A stretch of 64,000 bases of DNA from Ulva prolifera (lineage: Eukaryota; Chlorophyta; Ulvophyceae; Ulvales; Ulvaceae), in assembly GCA_023078555.1 (NCBI GenBank), contig CM041201.1, positions 3,851,713 to 3,915,712 on the forward strand, given 5' to 3'. Position numbers and translations under genes: made by a program. This document shows, in pieces, positions 57,401 through 64,000 of the stretch; position 1 is the first letter of the stretch, and each line of letters starts with the position of its first letter. The notes below the pieces were generated by a model, which saw nothing but the letters and a program-made list of their open reading frames with translations, did no database searches and had not been told where the DNA came from.

Positions 57401-60175
57401 CACACCTCGGATCTTCGAACGGCAGCCACATCTTCCTGGATACGTGACCTTTGACGGAGTGCCGATGCATTTGCCTACTGCCGCTGGACAGGTCATTCGC
57501 GCGTCTGTGACATCAGCACAGAACAGCAGCCGCTCCGATCGCATGCATGCTCACAACGCAGTAGGACGTTGGGATGAGTGCGGCGCATGCTGTGGCTACA
57601 GGTGGCCTTCCAGGCGCAGCGCATGACGGACCCCAACGTCGGCACCCCCGAGCAGCTGCAGCAGCCGGGCGCCGCTGCCGTGGAGCCTCTGCCGCCGGAG
57701 CTGGCGGAGAAGCTGGTGCAGGTGGCGGAGGCGGCAGGGGAGCTCCGCATCCGGTGCGCGCCCCGACAACACAATCGCAGTGCTCTAGCCAGGCACCAGC
57801 CAACAGCGAGGCCACCGCAGCCACATCGTGCCTTGAAGAGAATTGCCGCCGATGCATGTTTGGCAAAGTACAAGGTCTGCATGGTGGCGGTTAGTTGCGG
57901 CGGGGGCGGCGGTTGCACCATGTGGGCGCGGCCATGTGTGCGTTGGCGCGCGAAAGCTTGGTTAGGCCGTGGCTGTAGCACACCTGCAGGCAGGCGTACC
58001 GCAGATGATGTGTCTTGTCATGCATGCATGCATGCCTGCACCTCCCCCCCCCCCTCTCAGCCTGCGCCTTGTTGTAGTAAGTGCCAGGATGTCAGCACCA
58101 TCAACTCGTGATCATCGCCTCCGCCTGCCCCTGTCCCCGCCTATGAAAAAGAGCTAGGTCATACAGAAGGCAGGCACACATGCACCTGCTCTGTGCGCAC
58201 GTGGCGCATCTGTGCGACGACCAAACATATGGTTGGCTTGAGGTGGCATGTTCAGATGTCAAAGAAGAAAGGTGCATCTGCATCCCCCATCCCCCCCCCC
58301 CCCCCCCCCCCCTGCCTTGCAGGATTTCACTCGAAATGTGGCGTGGGGGTGCAGGTGCCTGCGGGTGCAACACCTCTGCTCGCGCCTGATCGCTCCGCAG
58401 CCTCCCGACAACTCCCACGAGCCGGCACGGCCGTTCGCGGCGACCCTGCGGCTGATCTCGGCCACCGCCCCTGTAGCCATGCTCTCCCGCACCGAGCTCT
58501 CCAGCATGCTCTCCCACGCCGCTTACATCTACGACGGCCCTGACGGCGAAATCGCCGCCCCGCGGCTGCCCGCCGACACGCATGAGGTGCATGCACACAG
58601 CCCCGATGCGGAGACCCGCTCCGGCGATGTCGGCCGGACGGCGCAGGGTGACGTGGCGAGTGTAGAGGCCACGCTGCGCATGCTGCCGGCCGCAGCACGC
58701 ATGCCGCCGCCGACTGCCACGGCCGCGCAGAAGCTGCTGACTGCGGTCGCGGCCGGGCTGCTCGTGCGCGCGCACAGGCAGCGGCGGCGGTGGGGGCTGC
58801 GGGGAGCCGGTGCGGCGTCTGCTGTGGCGGATGAGCGACTCGCGCTGGTCACCGAGCATGTGGCGGTTGCGTCGCTGCTGGAGACCGCCGCTGCCGCCGT
58901 CCTCGCAGAGGGCCTGTCTGTCTCCCCGGCAGCCAGCTTGGCTATGTATGCCGCAGGCACTGCAGAAGATACGCAGGCATTCAGCGGTGATGAGGCGCGC
59001 AGCGCGCCGCAGAACGCTGAGAGCAGGAAGGACGTAGGTGAGAAAGAAGCGGACACCGGCCGCGAGGCCGGCAGTAGTCAGGAAGGGGATGAGGATGCCA
59101 TCTCGGGTGAAGAGCAGGAGCTGTTAGAGTCTGACACAGGGGTGGAGTGGGCAGAAGTGCGGGGTGGGGCGATACAGATGCCGCTCGACGGCAACGTGCA
59201 TGGGCGGCGCATGCATGCGCGGCTCGCGGAGTTCGGCGCAGCCACCGCTGCCGCGCTATCAGTCGTGCCAGACTTTCCGCAGGAGGTGCTGCATGACTGC
59301 GCGGACGTCATGGCTCCAGCGCTGGAGGCCGCCGAGCACGCTGCGCAGCTCGTGCCCGTCCGCCTGCGGCACAGCACGCAGCATGCGGCACCGCCGCGGC
59401 GGGTGTGCGACATCGCCGCGGCGGCTCTTGCAGAGGGGCTGGAGGTGACACACCTGAAGGCCGGGGTTGGCCTCGGCGTCGGGGACCGCCTCACGCAGCG
59501 CACGATGGTGATTCTTGAACCCTGCGAAGCTGCAGACAGCGGCGCCGTGTCGGCGCCGCCGGATAGCGCGGCGGCGGTGGCGGCCGCGTGGGCGCAGCGC
59601 AGCGGTGCGCGGGCGAAGCTCTTTGTCGTGTTGGCGGACGGCGGAGACCTCGTGACGGAGTGCGCACGGCCGGGGCCGTCGCCCGTGCTGCGGCTGCTAC
59701 AGCATGAGATGTTTGAGCCCGGGTCTGCCGCAGAGGGCCTGCCGGCGGTGGTGCTGGACACGGCGAGCTGGCAGCAACTGCCGGCGGCGCAACGCGGCCA
59801 CGCTCTGCGCGCTGCGGCGGCGGGCGTGCTGGCCGAGCGGAACGTGTCGACCGCCCGTAGCTCAGACCTGCCGGCTTGGATGACTCCCGTAAGTGCCCCT
59901 CTCCATGGCTACTGTATAGACCATACAGTACAGTAGATCCTTCTTCACTTTGTGGATGTGATCAGACAAGCTAACCACTTGCGTCCATTCTGCAAGGCTG
60001 CACATGATGCGCTCACATAGCGTGTGTCCAGCGGCGTGTGCGCTGGTGCTGTGGCGTCGCTGACAGCTGACAGATGTGTCTGCTGCAGGTGCATAGCTGG
60101 GAGCTGATCGGGCCGGTGAAGAAGGAGAAGACGTATGACAGCTACCGCATGTTCACACGCGCCGAGGCCCTCTAG
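54438..60175 (+). CDS. Large Ala/Leu-rich protein of unknown family, about 6-7 exons
   Basis: Exons reconstructed: 54523-55611, 56039-57160, 57602-57753, 57811-57874, 58323-59888 and 60089-60175, with a possible tiny first exon from the ATG at 54438 (MDTDTPQ). Phases agree throughout, giving about 1,366 residues. Donors include GTGCCG, GTGCGC and a textbook GTAAGT (59889); the acceptor before 58323 follows a run of 22 C. The sequence is mostly Ala-rich helix with conserved-looking blocks (MWQHIPLHSFLLADYITAL, LLKLRNTIDRLLSCGYRARR, RIAADACLAKYK) and an acidic linker (EGDEDAISGEEQELLESD). It ends WELIGPVKKEKTYDSYRMFT. No catalytic motif, PPR/OPR repeat or transmembrane segment is evident. The fourth exon and the first exon are the least certain. 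Confidence 0.6.
58291..58312 (+). repeat. Homopolymer run of 22 C
   Basis: Sits directly upstream of the acceptor TGCCTTGCAG of the exon at 58323, so it forms the polypyrimidine tract. Its length is probably unstable. Confidence 0.9.
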
Positions 60176-60213
60176 GCTACTGCGCCGTCAGCTGCTGCGT
60201 GGGTGCCGCGACG

Positions 60214-60218
60214 TGTAA
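60214..60218 (+). terminator. TGTAA polyadenylation signal
   Basis: TGTAA 38 bases after the stop of the plus-strand gene. It supports the stop at 60173-60175 as the true 3' end. Confidence 0.55.
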
Positions 60219-60399
60219 GAGACATCAATGCCTTATCCCCTTGTCTCGGGTGCATTGGCACGCATCCGTGCTCCCAGCCGTCCGGAATTGTCAACGTCCC
60301 AGGAGGATAGAGCTCAGTGAATCTTGATTATGTTATTTTACATTGTAGCCAACCCTAGCCATTGCATTGGACCGGACCGAACAGCCACCATCATTACAC

Positions 60400-63300
60400 T
60401 CATGCACACTGCTCAACGGTCAATATCTTACAACATTGCTGCACTTCCTGCACGAAGCCCGGGTCTTGCATCATGTCCTCCTCCAGCATGCTGTCCAGCT
60501 GCGCCTGGGCCTCCGCCCGCCCATGCCGCCGCTGCGCAGCCCCCCATGCTGCCGCCTCGATCGCCGTGGCACTCCTGCATCGGCTGAGTCGCCCGCCTTG
60601 CGCGTGCCCCGCCGCGTCCGGGCCGCCGCAGCGCATCGGCATGTCGCCGAGCAGGCCGGGCGGAGGCAGCACCTCGGGCGCGGCGGCCAGGGCGCGGAGG
60701 CTGGGCATGGAGGGCGAGCGCGCGAGAGCGCTCAGCGGCGCCGAGAGCGGCCGGCAGCAGCCGAACTGGCCGTGGCATCTGCGCGCGTAGCCCCGAACCA
60801 GCGCCTTCTGCAGCAGTGCTGCCTGCACGTCCGCCGGGGCGGCCCCCTGGGCGGATCCGGAGGCGCTGCGCGTGCTGCCGTCAACGGCTGGCGCTGAACG
60901 CTGCACAGCACGCAGCAGCGTGGGCTTTTTCTGTAATTTTCTGGGGGCTACTGCTCTCAGGCCAGCAAGCATACATGTCCCAGGATTGTGGAGTGGCTAA
61001 CGATGAGCAGGTTCACTGACCAGCGACTGATGCTCACACAGGTGCCATGGAGGGACGCCGCCACGTCATGTGTTTGATGGCATGCATGCATGCCTTCACA
61101 GCTGAGCACTGAAGGGTGTGCCGTGCGACGACAAGGCCGTGGCTTTGCCTGCATTGTTTGCACCTGCTATGATAATGCACACTTTTTTTTTTGGGCGTGG
61201 TGGGTGTCGCGTGCGTGGGTGTCTATGTGTTTGCTTCGTTTGTTTGCTTCTTTCGCGGTGCTGCCCGCCTTGCTGCCTTTGTCCTTGTAACACATGCACA
61301 CGGCTCTCACATGCATGTGGCATATGCAATCGCCTCCGGCGCTCTGCTGACTTTTGGCTGTTTGTCGTGATCGGCTATCTCGAGATAGATTGAAATTTCT
61401 GTTGCGCTGCAACGCATCGTGTACCTGCTGTGAGGCATTCGTTCGATGGCACCGTCAGCCGCTCCGGCTGCCACGGCTGCAAGCCATATCCAGCTGTTCA
61501 CTGAAAGTTCACATCGTAATAGATCAACCGATCAATCTGAGCGGCCGCGTATGGCAGCAATGGTCCACATCCTGCCACGCATGCACGCACCACCACATCA
61601 CAGCTTTGAAGAGCCAGCTTGGCGCCGCATGCATGAGGCAAGGCAGGCGGCCGTACATGCATGACGAGTTGACGCAGCTCGCGCCACCGCTCAGCCTCGA
61701 GCGTCTGCCGGACTGTCGCGCCGTCAACCTGCAGCTGGTCCGACTCCTTCATCGCCGCCGCCTCCCTGCGCGCCTGCTGCGCGGCAGCGGCGGCGGCTGC
61801 CGCAGGCGCCATCTCCTCCGCATCGGCGTCGGCGTCGCGCGCGGCCTTTGATAGTGCCGCTACAATCGCAACCGCCGAGTCGGGCACCTGCCTGCGCTTC
61901 TTCAGGAACGGGTGCTCCAGTGCCTGCACGCACGGTCACGGTGACACCCACAGCACACAGCACGCCCGTGTTGAGCTGTTAGACTCAACCGTACGGAACA
62001 AGTCCCTGATTCTATTCAACGTTCGGGGACCGCCGCAGAACAGAACGAACCAGCAGCGGCCCGGCGCTCCCAGAGCACACATGTGTAGATTCAAATGTCC
62101 CGCGCCTGTTCCGACGCAAATCCCAGGGCAGTTGGACGTATCACGCCAGCTCAGCAGCACGGCGGGGGCGTGCGTGTGAGGTGAGGAGGCGCGCCTGCTT
62201 CGCCGAGAGGCGCTTACGCGGGTCGCGTGCCATCAGCCAGAGCACGAGGGACTGCGCCTTGACCGAGACTGCATCCCAGCGAGGGTTGTCTAGCATGTTG
62301 GGGTACTCCGCAGCCTCAAGGTGGCTGTACGCCAGCTTGAGAGCGTCCGCGTTGTCCACCGGCTTCATGCCTGCAACGCAGCCGCCGCACTTTCACATTT
62401 TTTTTTTTGGTCGTAATCAGCACCGCTCGGAAGCGGCCCGTAAAAAATGTGCAGTTGGCCTTGCGCTCGGCGACCTACACATCGCCACCGGAGCACTGGA
62501 GGCGTTTCGCATCGGCGCCGGGCTAACCCCCCCTTTGCAAATTCAGTTCAAGAATGTTGACGCCATTTGCTACACAATAAGTGACCCCAATGACCCAGCA
62601 CTGGCGCAAATCCGCCGCACGGCCACAGCGCACGCGGTCGCTAGACACACCTGTGAGCGGTTGCTAGACACACCTGTGAACGGTTGCTAGACACACCTGT
62701 GAGCAGCATGAATAGAATCACGCCCGCAGAGAACACATCCATCGCGGGGGTGTGTGGCTTGCCGTCAATCACCTCCGGCGCGACATACCCCGGCGTACCC
62801 AGCCAGCCAGACTCTGCTTTATCCCCCATCACGCACGACAGCCCAAAGTCGATCATCTTTACGTGGAAGCAGCCTATGTCCGCGACCCACTCCCGCGTCG
62901 GCCGCGTCAGCTGCAGGTTCTCCGCCTTGACGTCCCGGTGCAGCACCCTCCGCGAGTGCAGGTACGCCAGAACCTCGAGCACCTGTCGGATTGCCTGCAC
63001 CAGCGCGGCAGCGGTCACCACGCATGATCTGCATGCATTGCGCTGGGGCTCACCAACGCCCGTACCACCACGCGGACCACTCCCCTCCACAGTCTGCGGC
63101 TGCAAGCAGGCGTCGGTAGCGCAGCCCAGCCGAAGTCCATGCATGTGCCTCATGCATGCAGGCGCGCTGCCGCCACGTACATTTGGCACAGCCACCACCT
63201 GCGACACTGCACCCGCATACAAGTCACAGGCTCAGATCGCTGAGACTTTCCATCATACGCCGTCCCGGTCAAACGGAGTCTTCCACGTCCCCAAAAAACA

Positions 63301-63593
63301 CTGCCCAGGAAATCCGAATCTACTTTGCTACACTACCCAATGATCCGGAACAGCAGTGTACACATGTACACACATGTGTGCATGCGGCAGTAGCGGCGAG
63401 GATCGCACCCGGGCAGCGAAGGACTCGGTCATGTGGAAGCCGTGGTCCGTGATCGCCTCGGCGGCGGCAGTCAGGAGGTCCTGGCCGCGCAGCATCTCCT
63501 CCTCGAGCACGAGGATCTGCTTGCGTGGCCACAGGTACGTCCGCCGCACGTTCACGACGTGGGGGTGGTGCAGCCGCTTGAGCACCGTCGCCT
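60400..63593 (-). CDS. Serine/threonine protein kinase, 3' part (5' end beyond the window)
   Basis: Exons: 63409-63593, 62697-62994, 62195-62370, 61666-61923, 60400-60900, all in phase. The first holds the alpha-C region ([16 protein letters not shown]) and hinge. The second has the catalytic loop [11 protein letters not shown] and APE with [10 protein letters not shown]. The third gives subdomain XI ([11 protein letters not shown]) and the fourth ALEHPF and an Ala-rich helix. The last is a low-complexity tail ending ..[13 protein letters not shown]. The glycine loop and VAIK lysine must be encoded upstream, past 64000. The layout resembles CaMK/CDPK-type kinases; no EF hand is visible. The intron after SAKQ starts GCGCGC, a GC-AG intron. 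The intron after LLTG starts within a 23-base repeat carrying three copies of the donor. Confidence 0.85.
62641..62706. repeat. Triplicated 23-base repeat carrying a 5' splice site
   Basis: Copies begin at 62641, 62664 and 62687 (partial). Each contains, on the minus strand, ACAG|GTGTGTCTAG, the donor of the kinase intron. The copy at 62687 abuts the exon and gives the phase that matches the next exon. Confidence 0.9.
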
Positions 63594-64000
63594 CTACAGG
63601 GCACCCGGCGGTCAAGGCGCGCTCGCATCATGCAGGGCATGAGATGGAGCTGCGATGCCTTGTGAAAGTGAAGGAACGTGAACTTGGATTTGTGGCTTTG
63701 ATGTCTCGGAGGTGTACCCGACGACGAGACTGGGGTTTTCTTTGGCGGATGGCAGGTGCTGCGGGGTGGTGCCACCGCGGCAAGAGTGGCGGTAGTGTCA
63801 GGCATGGCACACTCGATGGTGGCCTCTGGCAGAGCAGGGAGACACTGGCAGAGTGAGGCGTGTGCACGTTTGATGCCATGGCTGCAGCTTCATTGTGTTG
63901 GCAGCTGCCGTGGCTGGGACTACGGGCACAGGCTGTTCCAGCATTCCTGCCGTGGCTGTAGCTGTGCTTCATGATGAGTGGCCAGAGTTCGCTGACGCCC
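63594..64000. other. Intron sequence of the kinase gene
   Basis: No exon with a glycine-rich loop or VAIK lysine is visible here, so this is taken as intron up to the window edge. Confidence 0.45.

Noticed and set aside
58323-60175. FASTK/RAP-domain RNA-binding protein
   Set aside because: A weak W-Q-L-P-like match near the C-terminus is not supported by the rest of the domain.
1-64000. CRISPR arrays, rRNA, operons or plasmid origins
   Set aside because: None is present; gene structure and splicing show the DNA is eukaryotic nuclear.

Overview
The window is nuclear DNA of a eukaryote, most likely a green alga (Chlorophyta, probably Trebouxiophyceae). Coding exons are GC-rich and broken by many short introns. 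About half of the 5' splice sites I could place read GTGCG and nearly all acceptors read (T/C)GCAG. TGTAA polyadenylation signals follow some genes, and the proteins resemble plant and algal orthologues. There is no operon structure, rRNA, tRNA or CRISPR array.

Layout. 0-2 kb: an unrecognised minus-strand reading frame. 3.3-4.0 kb (+): plastid-type anthranilate synthase beta subunit, without introns. 4.3-7.2 kb (-): chaperonin CCT subunit theta, 8 exons reconstructed. 7.8-12.9 kb (+): HAD-family purine 5'-nucleotidase of the plant cN-II-like type, 8 exons. 12.9-28.5 kb: a gene-poor region of lower GC holding a decayed 1.25-kb hAT transposon with a 67-bp internal hairpin, a Cys/His-rich reading frame, a coiled-coil reading frame, a two-exon coiled-coil/membrane protein gene, small tandem repeats and a diverged palindromic repeat pair. 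28.5-35.1 kb: a complete, young Ty1/copia retrotransposon with 347-bp LTRs, a TGCAC target duplication and one gag-pol frame. 36.6-41.8 kb (-): a BTB-like plus leucine-rich-repeat protein, 5 exons. 43.0-52.4 kb (-): tripeptidyl peptidase II, 15 exons, 1,338 residues reconstructed. 54.4-60.2 kb (+): a protein of about 1,366 residues that I cannot place. 60.4-63.6 kb (-): a Ser/Thr protein kinase whose 5' end lies beyond the window.

The identified genes are housekeeping functions: tryptophan synthesis, cytosolic protein folding (CCT), peptide breakdown downstream of the proteasome (TPP2), and nucleotide turnover. Their adjacency looks incidental. The most notable signals are three GC-AG introns that share a G(T/C)GCG-style donor with the dominant introns, the hAT-derived hairpin inside an open frame, and a perfect foldback element in a nucleotidase intron. 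I found no multi-gene novel system.
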